Assembly: GCF_050750585.1 (NCBI RefSeq)
Contig: NZ_JBOJLM010000015.1
Coordinates: 1 to 64,000 of the forward strand
Origin: Salinimicrobium sp050750585
Lineage (GTDB): Bacteria; Bacteroidota; Bacteroidia; Flavobacteriales; Flavobacteriaceae
DNA: 64,000 bases
Direction of reading: 5' to 3'
Part shown: positions 27,076 through 36,257 of the stretch, piece by piece
How positions within the stretch are numbered: the stretch's first letter is position 1
Layout: every line of letters starts with the position of its first letter
Program-made: the position numbers and the translations under genes
Notes under the pieces: model-generated
Seen by the model: only the letters and a program-made list of their open reading frames with translations
Databases searched by the model: none
Told to the model about the DNA's origin: nothing

Positions 27076-27852
27076 TCAGCTTTCCTCTTCTGTCTCTGCT
27101 TCAGGTTCTTCTTCCAGTTCAACGGCAAGTTCATCATCCAGGCTATTCGCCAGTGCGAGGATGGCTTCGGGGGAAAGATAAAGTCTTGCTTTTCTTTTCT
27201 TGTATGAATCTGATAAACTGGAGTGATTGAGAATAAAATCTTTTGTAGCAAAAATATAATTGCCCATGCCGCGGTTCACGGCATAGGTATCTGCTGTGCG
27301 TTCTGCCTTTCTAATAAAATCATCTGAAGTTACATATCGGGTTCCGAATATGAGCAGTTCCATTGCCGATTTATCGCGGTAATCTCCAATATGTCCCAGC
27401 TCGTGGCCTAACCAGCCTATGAGAACTTCAGAAGGAACTTCGGCCATAGAGAATTTTTCGTTTTCAATGAGGAATTTATTACTCATCAAAACATAATAGC
27501 TACGGTTCTTTTTACCTTTAAACAGATTCCCCAGCTTTGGCTGTGCTTGCATAAAGGCATTTTTCATATTGCTTTTATATCTAAACTCGATCTCTATATC
27601 TTCAAGTTCAGGATAAAATGAGAGGGCAATCTTAGCTTCTTCCAAAATAGTCCTGGGAATTATTTTATTACCCTGCTGAACAATTTTATTTTCTTCAGTA
27701 TTTCTCTTTGCAGCACAACTCCAATTCCCTGTCAGGAAAGGAAAAAGCAGGATTAAAACCAGAACCTTCTTTGTAGAACCCGATAATTTCAACTTCTGGA
27801 ACTCTTGAATTATATCAAAATATATAATACCGGATTTTATGGGGATTTTCAT
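27076..27852 (-). CDS. HELGH zincin lipoprotein, paralogue 1
   Basis: The 258-residue product has a lipoprotein signal ending in GNWSC (Cys46). It has a metallopeptidase site His150-Glu-Leu-Gly-His154, followed by Glu184-Arg-Thr-Ala-Asp188. The HExxH plus a later E-x-x-A-D resembles M48 gluzincins, but I do not recognise a named family. A very acidic tail ends the protein (EEEPEAETEEES). The ATG at 27852 puts about 28 residues before the hydrophobic core; the paralogue lacks these, so a TTG near residue 21 may be the true start. The next gene upstream is a close paralogue, so this is a tandem duplication. Confidence 0.75.
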   Translation of the reverse strand: MKIPIKSGIIYFDIIQEFQKLKLSGSTKKVLVLILLFPFLTGNWSCAAKRNTEENKIVQQGNKIIPRTILEEAKIALSFYPELEDIEIEFRYKSNMKNAFMQAQPKLGNLFKGKKNRSYYVLMSNKFLIENEKFSMAEVPSEVLIGWLGHELGHIGDYRDKSAMELLIFGTRYVTSDDFIRKAERTADTYAVNRGMGNYIFATKDFILNHSSLSDSYKKRKARLYLSPEAILALANSLDDELAVELEEEPEAETEEES

Positions 27853-28035
27853 AGAGGAAGGTCTATTCGGCTGATTCAGATAAAAGGTAATGGTGAATCA
27901 ACCAGTATGCCACAACTCACAGTGGCTTTGTTTTTTCAGGAATATTTTTCAAACAATTTAATAATACCCCAGGAGCTTCAGCAGAGCGATCCCAAAGTTT
28001 CAATATAAATTATTCATTATACAATATTCAATTGA

Positions 28036-28722
28036 TTAGCTTTCTTCATTTTCGGCTTCTTCGAGCTCTTCTTCCAGTTTATTTACCAGCACCAGGATCT
28101 CTTCGGGGGAGAGGTAGAGGCGGGCAATTCTTTCTTTATAGCTGTCCGAGAGATGGGAGTTATTCAGGATAAAATTTTTGGTGGCGAGTATATATTCACT
28201 CATTCCGGCATTAACAGCGTAGGTGTCGGCAGCACGTTCGGCTCGTTTGATGTAATTTTCCGAAGTGATATACCTGAAGCCAAAAATAACCAACCCCATT
28301 GCCGATTTGTCCCGGTAGTCCATAACATGACCCAGTTCATGGCCCAGCCAGCCTATTAAAACTTCTGAAGGTACATCGGACATTGTGAATTCTTCTTTTT
28401 CAATCAAAAATCTACTGCTGATGAAAATGTTATAAGTACGGTCATTTTTGCCCTTGAACAAATTCGATTTGTTAGGCTGGGCCTGCATGAAAGATTTCTT
28501 GATGTCTTTCTTGTACTTGAAATCAATTTCTACATCCTTGAGTTCGGGGTAGTAGGAGAGTGCTACTTTGGCCTCGTGTAGTAGACTTTCGGGTATGAGC
28601 TTATTGCCCTGGTAAACGATCTTTTTTTCTTCCATGTCTTTTTTTGCAGCACAGCTCCAGTGTCCTCCCAGCAACGGCAGCAGGAGTAGTAAAGCGAACA
28701 TTTTTTTGAGTGATCTATGCAT
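28036..28722 (-). CDS. HELGH zincin lipoprotein, paralogue 2
   Basis: The 228-residue product has a compact lipoprotein signal (Cys24 in GHWSC). It is collinear with the next gene downstream over the whole mature part. The site is His128-Glu-Leu-Gly-His132, with Glu162 and Asp166 in AERAAD. The block VPSEVLIGWLGHELGH is identical in both copies. The acidic tail is shorter. The protein is probably an outer-membrane-tethered peptidase; the substrate is unknown. The gap between paralogues is 183 bp, so each may have its own promoter. Confidence 0.78.
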   Translation of the reverse strand: MHRSLKKMFALLLLLPLLGGHWSCAAKKDMEEKKIVYQGNKLIPESLLHEAKVALSYYPELKDVEIDFKYKKDIKKSFMQAQPNKSNLFKGKNDRTYNIFISSRFLIEKEEFTMSDVPSEVLIGWLGHELGHVMDYRDKSAMGLVIFGFRYITSENYIKRAERAADTYAVNAGMSEYILATKNFILNNSHLSDSYKERIARLYLSPEEILVLVNKLEEELEEAENEES

Positions 28723-28850
28723 TGTATTTTCTTAATCCTGCCCAGATAAGGTATAGTTTCCAACTCCAAATTCTTTGAAATATTTCTTAAAAAATAGGGT
28801 CTTCGGCTGATTTTAGGTAATTTGAAGGAAGAACAGAAAAATCAACCACT

Positions 28851-29636
28851 ATGCCAGAACTACCCGAAATTACGCTGTATAAAGAATATCTCGATGCTAC
28901 TGCACTGGATAAAAAAATCACCTCTATAGATTTTTTGAATACCGGCGGATTACAGGCACCAAAAGAAGCGTTTATTAAAGCTTTTGAAGGAAAGAAATTT
29001 ACGGGCAGCCGTAGGTTGGGGAAATATCTTTTTATCGAGACCTCGGGGGAAAAGGCTTTGGTCTTGCATTTTGGAATGACTGGAAAGTTGGAGTATTACA
29101 AGAATCAGGATCCGCCGAAGTATTCCGGAGTGGTTTTTTCTTTTGAGGATAACGACCACCTGGCTTTTGTGTGCAGAGGGAAACTGGGCAAACTTTTTAT
29201 TGCTGAAAGTCTGGAAGAATTCAGGCGACGAAAGGAGTTGGGCCATGATGCGCTCGATCTTTCAGAAGATGAATTTCTGGAACTACTTGAACCTAAGACC
29301 GGAAGCATCAAAGGAGTGTTGACAGATCAACATGTGCTGGCCGGAATTGGCAATTTGTATTCTGATGAAATGTTGTACCAGTGCAAGATACATCCGAAGA
29401 CAAAGACGAATTTAATTTCAGAAAAAGATAAGAAGCAGCTGTTCAGGAAGATGCGAAAAGTGCTTGAAATGTCTATAAAAAAGGAAGGAGTGCGAAAGGA
29501 TTTCCCCGATTCTTATCTTATTAAACATCGAAAAGAAGGTGATGACTGCCCTGCTTGTGAAGGCAAGATCAAACAGATCAAGGTCTCAGGCCGTAGCACT
29601 TATTTCTGTCCATCCTGTCAAAAAGAGCAAAAATGA
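28851..29636 (+). CDS. Fpg/Nei family DNA glycosylase
   Basis: The 261-residue product begins Met-Pro2-Glu3-Leu-Pro-Glu, where Pro2 is the Schiff-base nucleophile of formamidopyrimidine/endonuclease VIII glycosylases. It has the conserved Lys in SRRLGKYLF, a helix-two-turn-helix region (LAGIGNLYSDE), and a C-terminal zinc finger with two CxxC pairs. It removes oxidised bases and nicks the abasic site. It may be MutM or a Nei-like member; I do not assign a symbol. Its TGA overlaps the ATG of the DUF72 gene. Confidence 0.93.
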   Translation: MPELPEITLYKEYLDATALDKKITSIDFLNTGGLQAPKEAFIKAFEGKKFTGSRRLGKYLFIETSGEKALVLHFGMTGKLEYYKNQDPPKYSGVVFSFEDNDHLAFVCRGKLGKLFIAESLEEFRRRKELGHDALDLSEDEFLELLEPKTGSIKGVLTDQHVLAGIGNLYSDEMLYQCKIHPKTKTNLISEKDKKQLFRKMRKVLEMSIKKEGVRKDFPDSYLIKHRKEGDDCPACEGKIKQIKVSGRSTYFCPSCQKEQK

Positions 29637-30358
29637 AGGTGCATATAGGTTGTTCGGGCTATAACTATAAAGACTGGAGGGGACCTTTTTATCCGGAAAA
29701 AATGGCGCAGCGTAAGTGGCTGGAGCATTATTCTGCCATTTTTGACACCGTAGAGATCAACAATACATTTTACAGATTTCCCAGGGAAAAAGGGTTGCAT
29801 ACATGGAAAGAGACTGTGGAGAAGAATTTCGAGTTTACTTTAAAAGGACACCGGTACATCACCCACCGCAAAAAGCTCAAGGAAGTTACCCAAAGCGTGA
29901 AGGATTTTGAAAGTCTTGCCAAACTTTTAAAGCAGAACCTTGGCTGCATTCTATGGCAGTTGCCGCCAAACCTGCACCGGAATGATGAGAAGCTCAGGGA
30001 GTTTTGTAAAACGCTTGATCCAACATTAAAAAATGTGCTTGAATTCCGTCATGATTCATGGTATGATGAAGAAGTATATAATATTTTGAAGGAGCACAAC
30101 ATCATCTTCAGCTCCATTTCAAGTCCCGAATTTCCTGAAGAACTCATTACTACCGGCAAAACAGGCTACCTCCGTTTTCACGGCACAGGTAAAGACTGGT
30201 ATGATTACCTTTATTCTAAAGATGAATTAAAGGAATGGCATAAAAAGATCATGGATAGTGGGCTCAAAGAAATTTATATTTATTTTAATAATGACATACA
30301 TGCTCACGCCCCCAAAAATGCACAGCAGCTAAAAGAGCTTTTTGGGCAGACTAATTAA
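29633..30358 (+). CDS. DUF72 (YecE-like) family protein
   Basis: The 241-residue TIM-barrel-like protein shows the DUF72 marks: V-H-I-G-C-S-G-Y-N-Y-K-D-W-R-G at the start, F-Y-R-F-P as the second block, a central W-Q-L-P-P, E-F-R-H-x-S-W, and Y-L-R-F-H-G. Function is unknown. It is coupled to the glycosylase gene by a 4-bp overlap, which suggests but does not prove a role near DNA repair. The 3' end overlaps the convergent MBL gene by 4 bp. Confidence 0.93.
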   Translation: MKVHIGCSGYNYKDWRGPFYPEKMAQRKWLEHYSAIFDTVEINNTFYRFPREKGLHTWKETVEKNFEFTLKGHRYITHRKKLKEVTQSVKDFESLAKLLKQNLGCILWQLPPNLHRNDEKLREFCKTLDPTLKNVLEFRHDSWYDEEVYNILKEHNIIFSSISSPEFPEELITTGKTGYLRFHGTGKDWYDYLYSKDELKEWHKKIMDSGLKEIYIYFNNDIHAHAPKNAQQLKELFGQTN

Positions 30359-31041
30359 ATTTCAAGCTCCATCCCGTCGTGTGCCGGTACCAGCGGAATC
30401 TCTTCTTCAAGCGCTTTGATCTTTTGTTTGCTCTCTTCGGAAGGATTTTCAAAAAACCATTCGCCGTAGTGACAAAAGGCTATTTTGTTAGTGTGCGGAG
30501 ATAACAACCGAATGAGATCGGGAACGCCGGTATGGCCAAAGATTTTATCTTTTTTGCGGTTAATTCGCCCGCCTTTCTTAATAAAAGTGGCTTCGGTGAT
30601 CACGAGATCTAATGGCGGTAAATCGGCAAGGTTAGCTTTTTCTATCCATGCTACATCTCCTGTAATAAAGATTCTTTTTCCGTCTTTTTCGATGATATAG
30701 CCAAGGGATTTTAATCTAAGCGCATGAATAACAGGGATAGGAGTAAAGGTATATCCTTCTACTTCAAATTTTCCTGAAATAACATTGAGCTGCGGAATGA
30801 GGTCGTGGGCTTCGGGCCCAAAAAGGGGAATTTTGGGTATGAATTTTTCTTTATTCGGAACAAAAAAAGCGTGATCGGGGTGAAAGTGGGTGAAGACCAC
30901 AGCTTTTGGTTGGTTATCCATATATTTTTCTTCCCCTACATCAATCAGGATCTTATCATCTATTAAAAATCCGGTGTGATTGACGTGATCTTCAGCTTTG
31001 GGTTCTATTTTTCCGCGGGTGCCAAGAATCTTTATCTTCAT
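30355..31041 (-). CDS. MBL-fold metallohydrolase
   Basis: The 228-residue product has the metallo-beta-lactamase fold motif T-H-F-H-P-D-H-A-F (about residues 51-59), a V-I-T-E-A-T-F segment with an acidic ligand, and F-C-H-Y-G-E as a late His ligand. It has no signal peptide. The substrate is unknown; RNase Z-like or phosphodiesterase-like members share this layout. It lies 8 bp downstream of the erythromycin-esterase-like gene on the same strand, so the two are likely cotranscribed. Confidence 0.86.
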   Translation of the reverse strand: MKIKILGTRGKIEPKAEDHVNHTGFLIDDKILIDVGEEKYMDNQPKAVVFTHFHPDHAFFVPNKEKFIPKIPLFGPEAHDLIPQLNVISGKFEVEGYTFTPIPVIHALRLKSLGYIIEKDGKRIFITGDVAWIEKANLADLPPLDLVITEATFIKKGGRINRKKDKIFGHTGVPDLIRLLSPHTNKIAFCHYGEWFFENPSEESKQKIKALEEEIPLVPAHDGMELEI

Positions 31042-31049
31042 ATTTTAAT

Positions 31050-32336
31050 TTAAATTCCGAAGGGATAAGTTTCGGGAGTTTTGCTGCCATCAGGTTGCAG
31101 GTGTAATGGGTGAAGCCCCTTGGTCTTATCAATATATAAAAAGGCATCGTATCTTTTTGACATTTTTGAAGATACATAGTTGCCGCGTTCGCGGTGTGGA
31201 TCGTAAACCACACCAACCGCCCGGTGACCTATCCTTTCCTGCAGTTTTTTGTACAAGTCGGTACCTTCTTCAAAAAGCAGTAGTTTATTTTCGGCGCCAA
31301 CGGTATGCAGTTTTCTTTCAATACTTCCTTCAATACCTTTTGGCAGGTCCATTTTTTTCATGGGCGCGCCCCAAAAATCTCCTGCGATCACTGAACCTTC
31401 ATACGAACCAAAGCCCACCAGATAGACTCCGTCATCGCTGTGCTGCTGTCTCACCAGTTGCCCCACGTTATGCAGGCCCTGTGCTGCCATATCTGTTGCC
31501 CTGGCGTCGCCTATGTGGGTATTGTGCTCCCAAACGATCACTTTGGTGTCTTCTCCATGATAATCTGTAAGCGTGTTGAGCGTTTCTACCATATGGCTGT
31601 CGCGTACGTTCCATGAAGAGTGGTCAAACTGTGCCATGGCCTCGTAGTATTTTTCGGCATTTTTGAGTACCAGGGAATTTAGTTCGGCATTGAGCCCTGC
31701 TTCAGGTTCATTTTCATATTGAGAAGTCTTTTGCCTCACTTCCTTTAACAGCTGCACCACTTCGTTGCGGCACTTTTGTTTGAGGCCGCGGTAAGCTGTC
31801 ACATAAGAATCGTTTTGCCGGTAAGGTTCAAAACAATCGGCTGTACGTCTTGCCAACGCGGCTACTTCAGGATCTTCTTTTTCAAGGTAGTTTACTATGA
31901 TCTCCATAGATTCCCAGAGGCTGTACACATCAAGTCCGTAAAATCCTATTTTATTATTTGTATATAGCGTTTTATTATAGTTCTTCATCCACTCGGCGAA
32001 AGCGGCAACTTCCCAATTGGCCCACATCCATGTTGGCCAGCGCTTAAAATTTTTGAGCACATCGGCAATGTTTGCAGGGGTACCGGGAAAATCTTTCACC
32101 CAGCGGTTAATCTCAAAACAATCTGGCCAGTCACCTTCCACAGCCACAAATGAAAAGCCTTTTTCTTCTATAAGCCGTTTAGAAATTTCGGCTCGCCACG
32201 TATAATATTCGTGTGTGCCATGACTGGCTTCCCCAAGCAGCACATATTTTAAATCTCCTATTTTCTCCAGAAGCGGATCCAGGTCTTTTACATGCTCCAG
32301 AGGTTTGATATATTCTTTTTCCTTATCCAGTTGCAT
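31050..32336 (-). CDS. erythromycin esterase family protein
   Basis: The 428-residue cytoplasmic product has the EreA/ChaN-like fold marks: L-G-E-A-S-H-G-T-H-E-Y-Y near the start, V-A-V-E-G-D-W-P-D, and a W-E-H-N-T-H-I-G-D-A block with catalytic His/Glu. Most members of this large family are not macrolide-resistance genes, so resistance should not be inferred. It is paired with the MBL hydrolase. A promoter must lie in the 61 bp between its start and the adjacent potential GTG. Confidence 0.9.
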   Translation of the reverse strand: MQLDKEKEYIKPLEHVKDLDPLLEKIGDLKYVLLGEASHGTHEYYTWRAEISKRLIEEKGFSFVAVEGDWPDCFEINRWVKDFPGTPANIADVLKNFKRWPTWMWANWEVAAFAEWMKNYNKTLYTNNKIGFYGLDVYSLWESMEIIVNYLEKEDPEVAALARRTADCFEPYRQNDSYVTAYRGLKQKCRNEVVQLLKEVRQKTSQYENEPEAGLNAELNSLVLKNAEKYYEAMAQFDHSSWNVRDSHMVETLNTLTDYHGEDTKVIVWEHNTHIGDARATDMAAQGLHNVGQLVRQQHSDDGVYLVGFGSYEGSVIAGDFWGAPMKKMDLPKGIEGSIERKLHTVGAENKLLLFEEGTDLYKKLQERIGHRAVGVVYDPHRERGNYVSSKMSKRYDAFLYIDKTKGLHPLHLQPDGSKTPETYPFGI

Positions 32337-32463
32337 ATCAGTGGTTTTTATAGAATATAATGTACAAAATCTGAAGCATTGATGGAAAAATTAAGGTGTG
32401 TCTTTAGAAAAGTTTAAGTTGGAATTAATTCTTTTTAAGGGCCTTTTGATTAATTTAGAAATT

Positions 32464-33438
32464 ATGCAAACAGCACAAATTGTAATTGGTCTCGCCATTA
32501 TTCTATTTACCTATCTGGATTTTTTTCACACTACCCTCTCCGGAAACGGGTTTGGTATATTCTCAAGAATAGTAAACCAGATCCTGAATCGGATAATGAT
32601 CCAAAACCGAACCCGTACTATTTTTAAATTCTCTGGAATAACTCACCTTTTAATCACAACATTTCTTTGGATGTTGTTGTTATTCATTGGAACATATATT
32701 GTGTTTAGTGCCGGAGAAGAAATGGTGGTGAATAGCACTACAGGCCTGCCAGCCACACATCCCGAAAGGTTCTATTACACCGGATATGTGCTGTCAACAC
32801 TGGGTATTGGAGATTTTGTTCCGGGAACAGATACCAGCAGGATACTTACCGGAATATTGGCTTTTTCGGGGTTCATCCTTATCACTACCGGGTTAACCTA
32901 CCTTTTAAGTGTTCTCAATGCTGTACTTGCGAAAAAGCAACTTTCCTTTCTTATTTCTACTATGGGAAAAGATATTGAAGAGATCTTTATTTTCTATAAA
33001 CAACAGGATGATCTAGAAAATTTGATCTCAAATGCAGGAGATCTTAGGCAGCAGATTTTGAAAAATGCCAGTAGCTACCTGGCTTTTCCCATGGCTAATT
33101 ATTTTCTTTCCAAAAATCATGAGTCGGCTCTTATTTTACAGCTGGCCAGGCTTTATGAAGTAATCATGATCATTCGGCTAGACTGGAATGAGGAAACTGT
33201 TCAATACAAGAAGTTAACTGCGATCATTAATGGTATTAAAAAGTACCTGGAACTGGGGCTTGAAGATGCCAATGCAGCCAGTCATAATGTAGAGGAGTTA
33301 AAAACTTACAGAAGCCACTGGATGAATCACGGGTATTATTTTAAAAATGAAATAGCTGTAGACAAGCAGTTTTCTTCAAGCCTTAAATATGCCGGTTGGA
33401 ACTGGAAAGAAGTATATAAACTGAAGGATGAGGATTAG
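32464..33438 (+). CDS. potassium channel (two-TM pore domain) protein
   Basis: The 324-residue protein has an N-terminal membrane helix (QIVIGLAIILFTYLDFF), a second pair of helices around residues 58-80 and 120-150, and a pore loop between them. The filter reads T-L-G-I-G-D in place of T-V-G-Y-G-D. The C-terminal half is soluble and helical, without an obvious RCK/TrkA-N nucleotide site. The frame is open from a GTG at 32398, but the ATG at 32464 gives a normal N-terminal helix and is preferred. It ends at a strong convergent terminator. Confidence 0.85.
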   Translation: MQTAQIVIGLAIILFTYLDFFHTTLSGNGFGIFSRIVNQILNRIMIQNRTRTIFKFSGITHLLITTFLWMLLLFIGTYIVFSAGEEMVVNSTTGLPATHPERFYYTGYVLSTLGIGDFVPGTDTSRILTGILAFSGFILITTGLTYLLSVLNAVLAKKQLSFLISTMGKDIEEIFIFYKQQDDLENLISNAGDLRQQILKNASSYLAFPMANYFLSKNHESALILQLARLYEVIMIIRLDWNEETVQYKKLTAIINGIKKYLELGLEDANAASHNVEELKTYRSHWMNHGYYFKNEIAVDKQFSSSLKYAGWNWKEVYKLKDED

Positions 33439-33442
33439 GAAT

Positions 33443-33486
33443 AAAAAAAGGCTGCTCAAAAAGGACATTTTTGAGCAGCCTTTTTG
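33443..33486. terminator. strong bidirectional terminator
   Basis: GGCTGCTCAAAAA (33450-33462) pairs perfectly with TTTTTGAGCAGCC (33468-33480), with an A run before and a T run after. It lies between the convergent channel and DUF4168 genes. The loop-proximal sequence (AAAAAGGACATTTTT) is a variant of the dispersed AAAAATGnCATTTTT palindrome. Confidence 0.93.
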
Positions 33487-33499
33487 GAGCTTAGGAAGC

Positions 33500-33943
33500 T
33501 TAGTTGGTAAGTTCCTGCTTTACTCTCTCCTGGAGTTGTGCATCTTGTTGCAACTGATTTGCAATTTCTTCATAACGCTTAACTGAAAGTCCGCTTTCTG
33601 AGATCATGCTTTCCATTTCCTTGCGGAATTCTAATTGCATTTCGTTGAGCGCCTCGATAATGGTATCATATTGCTTTTCTTCTTCTTTAGTAAGATCGGC
33701 TTCTGCCTGAGGGTTCATTTGCGCCTGGTGGATGGTATTGAACCTGGCTATTTCCATACCTTCTTTGGTTATAATTTCGCTTAGATCCTTCTGGGCTTCC
33801 TGGTTTATCATGCGCATCTTTTGAAAGGTAACCGAAAATTGTTCAATTTCCTTATCTGTAACATCAGATTGTGCCATTAAAGTAGAGGTGCCTATCATCA
33901 TGAAAAATAAGAGGCTAAAGATCTTCATTTTACTTAAAATCAT
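33500..33943 (-). CDS. DUF4168 family secreted protein
   Basis: The 147-residue product has a signal peptide (cut near MAQS, about residue 25) and is otherwise a charged helical protein. The D-x-E-I-E-Q-F opening and the R-Y-E-E-I-A-N-Q-L-Q-Q-D segment agree with DUF4168. It is probably periplasmic; the function is unknown. The start may be Met1 or Met5 or 6, since ATG codons occur in MILSKMKIF. It has its own terminator shared with the channel gene. Confidence 0.82.
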   Translation of the reverse strand: MILSKMKIFSLLFFMMIGTSTLMAQSDVTDKEIEQFSVTFQKMRMINQEAQKDLSEIITKEGMEIARFNTIHQAQMNPQAEADLTKEEEKQYDTIIEALNEMQLEFRKEMESMISESGLSVKRYEEIANQLQQDAQLQERVKQELTN

Positions 33944-34087
33944 ATTTTTTCTATTAGGTTTCCCACAAACGTAAAGTTAATGATTCAAAAAGGCAAAAAA
34001 AGACTGATTTTTTGCCTAAATCTAAAGGAATACGCTTCTTTATTCTCAAAAATGGTAAAAAACGAAGTTATTTTTTCTGTGTCCTGC

Positions 34088-35314
34088 TTAAACGGTTTCC
34101 TTTAATGCCGATAGATCAAGTTTTACCTGTCCGCGCAAAATATCTTCAAAAGTTTCTCTTTTTCTAATCAAATGGGCTTCTCCATTGTACCATAGAACTT
34201 CAGGTGGGCGGTAGCGGGAATTGAAGTTGCTGGCCATTGAGTAGCAATAAGCGCCGGCATTGCTAAAAGCAAGAAGATCCCCTTCTTTGATCTCAGGGAT
34301 TCGGCGGTTGCTGGCAAAGGTGTCGGTTTCGCAAATATATCCTACTACCGAGTAGAACCTTTCTTTGCCTTCGGGATTTGAAAGGTTGTGAATTTCATGT
34401 CTTGAGCCGTAGAACATGGGGCGAATAAGGTGGTTAAAGCCACTGTCTACTCCTGCAAAAACAGTAGAGGTGGTTTGTTTGATCACATTCACACGGGCCA
34501 CAAATTTTCCGGCTTCACTCACCAGGTACTTACCTGGTTCAAAAGCGAGGGTGAGATCACGGCCATATTCTTTACAAAAAGATTTGAATTTTGCAGTGAG
34601 TTTTCCTCCCAGTTCTTCAATATTGGTCTCAATATCACCTTCTTTATAAGGTACTTTAAAGCCACTGCCAAAGTCCATGAATTCAAGATCTTTGAAATTT
34701 CGGGCGGTTTCAAAAAGAATTTCCGAAGCATACAAAAACACTTCTATATCAAGGATGTCGCTCCCGGTGTGCATGTGTATGCCGTTTATGTGCATGCCGG
34801 TGTTTTCAACAATACGCAGAAGGTGCGGTATCTGGTGAATGGAAACCCCAAATTTGGAATCGATATGGCCTACAGAAATGTTCGTGTTTCCGCCGGCCAT
34901 AACATGCGGATTTATCCTGATACAAACCGGAACATCTGGATTTCGCGTTCCAAACTGCTCGAGGATAGAAAGGTTATCAATATTGATTTGTACCCCAAGG
35001 GCGGCAACTGCTTCTATTTCTTCAAGAGAAACGCCGTTTGGAGTATAAATAATATTAGCCGGATCTACGCCTGCTTCAAGCCCTAATTTCACTTCCTGTA
35101 TAGAAACGGTGTCAAGCCCGGCGCCCAATTGCTGAAACAACCCAAGCACCGAAATATTGGAAAGTGCCTTAACAGCGTAGTGTATTCTAAGGTTCTTTAC
35201 CCCGCTAAAAGCACTGGTGAGTCTATTGTATTGGGAGATGATCTTTTCGGCATCATATACGTATACGGGGCTGCCAAATTTTTCTGATATTTCTAAAAGG
35301 TCCTGGTTGTTCAT
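34088..35314 (-). CDS. lysA: diaminopimelate decarboxylase
   Basis: The 408-residue PLP enzyme (alanine racemase-like barrel) makes L-lysine from meso-diaminopimelate. The Schiff-base Lys lies in I-H-Y-A-V-K-A-L-S-N (about residue 49). HIDSKFG, GFDSGSGF-like MDFGSGFK, and EPGKYLVSEAG are conserved PLP and substrate blocks. C-E-T-D-T-F supplies the second-subunit residues. It is a single gene; dapD, from the same pathway, is 22 kb away at 57.7 kb. Confidence 0.97.
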   Translation of the reverse strand: MNNQDLLEISEKFGSPVYVYDAEKIISQYNRLTSAFSGVKNLRIHYAVKALSNISVLGLFQQLGAGLDTVSIQEVKLGLEAGVDPANIIYTPNGVSLEEIEAVAALGVQINIDNLSILEQFGTRNPDVPVCIRINPHVMAGGNTNISVGHIDSKFGVSIHQIPHLLRIVENTGMHINGIHMHTGSDILDIEVFLYASEILFETARNFKDLEFMDFGSGFKVPYKEGDIETNIEELGGKLTAKFKSFCKEYGRDLTLAFEPGKYLVSEAGKFVARVNVIKQTTSTVFAGVDSGFNHLIRPMFYGSRHEIHNLSNPEGKERFYSVVGYICETDTFASNRRIPEIKEGDLLAFSNAGAYCYSMASNFNSRYRPPEVLWYNGEAHLIRKRETFEDILRGQVKLDLSALKETV

Positions 35315-35333
35315 AAGTTCATTATTACGGTCA

Positions 35334-35341
35334 CAAAAGTA
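35334..35341 (-). promoter_or_regulatory. -7 element of the lysA promoter
   Basis: Read on the minus strand this is TACTTTTG, a match to TAnnTTTG, 19 bp before the lysA start codon. No clear TTG is seen at the -33 distance. Confidence 0.45.
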
Positions 35342-35495
35342 AAATGGATTTTTGGCTTTTGCCTACAGCCTGTCTAAAATTAACCAATTCTAACAAAATG
35401 TTATTTATAACAGGGAGGAAAGCTACAAATTTAGCAGTTCCCAGTCGGGGTAGATAAAAGAATTTTTGTAATTTCAAGTTGTTAATCAGGTATCT

Positions 35496-36155
35496 ATGAA
35501 GTCCAGGCTGGCCCTTTTTCCATTACAGAGTATAGTGTTTCCGGGAGAGGTCTTACCCCTGCATATTTTTGAGCCACGTTATAAGGAACTTATAGACGAT
35601 TGCGAAAGTACCGGCATTAAGTTTGGAATTCCCACTTACATAGAAAATAACCTGGAGTACGGCACCGAAATGGAACTTATTGAAACGGTACGTCGTTATG
35701 AATCTGGTGCCAGGGATGTAATTTGCAAAGGGACCAGGGTTTTCAGGGTTTTGGAATTTGCGCATAATGAAGCTGGAAAGATGTATGCGGGCGGTGATGT
35801 GGAATTTTTACCAGATAAGGATGATGCTTCCCAGACCCTAAAAGAGCAGTTACTAAACCTCATTTTTGAGCTCTATGTACATCTGGAAGTACCCCGGCCA
35901 AAAAAAATAGATATCCCCAATTTCAGGAGTTACACACTGGCTCACAAAATAGGTCTTCCCCTTCAGCAGGAATATACCTTACTAAAGTTAACTTCAGAAA
36001 AAGAAAGACAGGAATTCCTCATTAATCACCTCACCATTACCATTCCTATTTTACAGGAAATGAACCGGGCAAAACAGGTGATAGAACTCAACGGGCACTT
36101 CAGAAATTACGATCCTCTGGATTTTCAGGAATTCAGGCTACGGACAAAAAATTAG
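35496..36155 (+). CDS. Lon N-terminal (substrate-binding) domain protein
   Basis: The 219-residue product is a stand-alone LON substrate-binding domain (about residues 5-195). It has the LFPLQSIVFPGEVLPLHIFEPRYK-type opening (shown here only in outline), a mid G-T-R-V-F-R-V-L block, and a helical C-terminus. It has no ATPase or protease domain. Proteins of this type are widespread and poorly understood, and may regulate or feed proteolysis. It precedes sucC on the same strand, but a separate sucC promoter lies between them. Confidence 0.9.
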   Translation: MKSRLALFPLQSIVFPGEVLPLHIFEPRYKELIDDCESTGIKFGIPTYIENNLEYGTEMELIETVRRYESGARDVICKGTRVFRVLEFAHNEAGKMYAGGDVEFLPDKDDASQTLKEQLLNLIFELYVHLEVPRPKKIDIPNFRSYTLAHKIGLPLQQEYTLLKLTSEKERQEFLINHLTITIPILQEMNRAKQVIELNGHFRNYDPLDFQEFRLRTKN

Positions 36156-36191
36156 AGAAAATCAACCTCTTTTATGTGGAACTTAAAAAGA

Positions 36192-36223
36192 TTGGCAGAT
36201 TCCTCTAACATTTGTTACTTTTG
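36192..36223 (+). promoter_or_regulatory. promoter of sucC
   Basis: TTGG at 36192-36195 and TACTTTTG at 36216-36223 form a -33/-7 pair with about 21 bp between them. The predicted start of transcription near 36229 leaves a leader of about 29 bases before the ATG at 36258. Confidence 0.6.
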
Positions 36224-36257
36224 TGCACCTTAACGAACACTGAAGAAACACCTTATT

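Noticed and set aside
31050..32336. Macrolide resistance gene
   Set aside because: The erythromycin esterase fold is broad, and most chromosomal members do not give resistance; nothing mobile is nearby.
34430..35086. A 218-residue open frame opposite lysA
   Set aside because: It lies wholly antisense to a well-conserved enzyme and shows no family motif; it is a codon-bias shadow.
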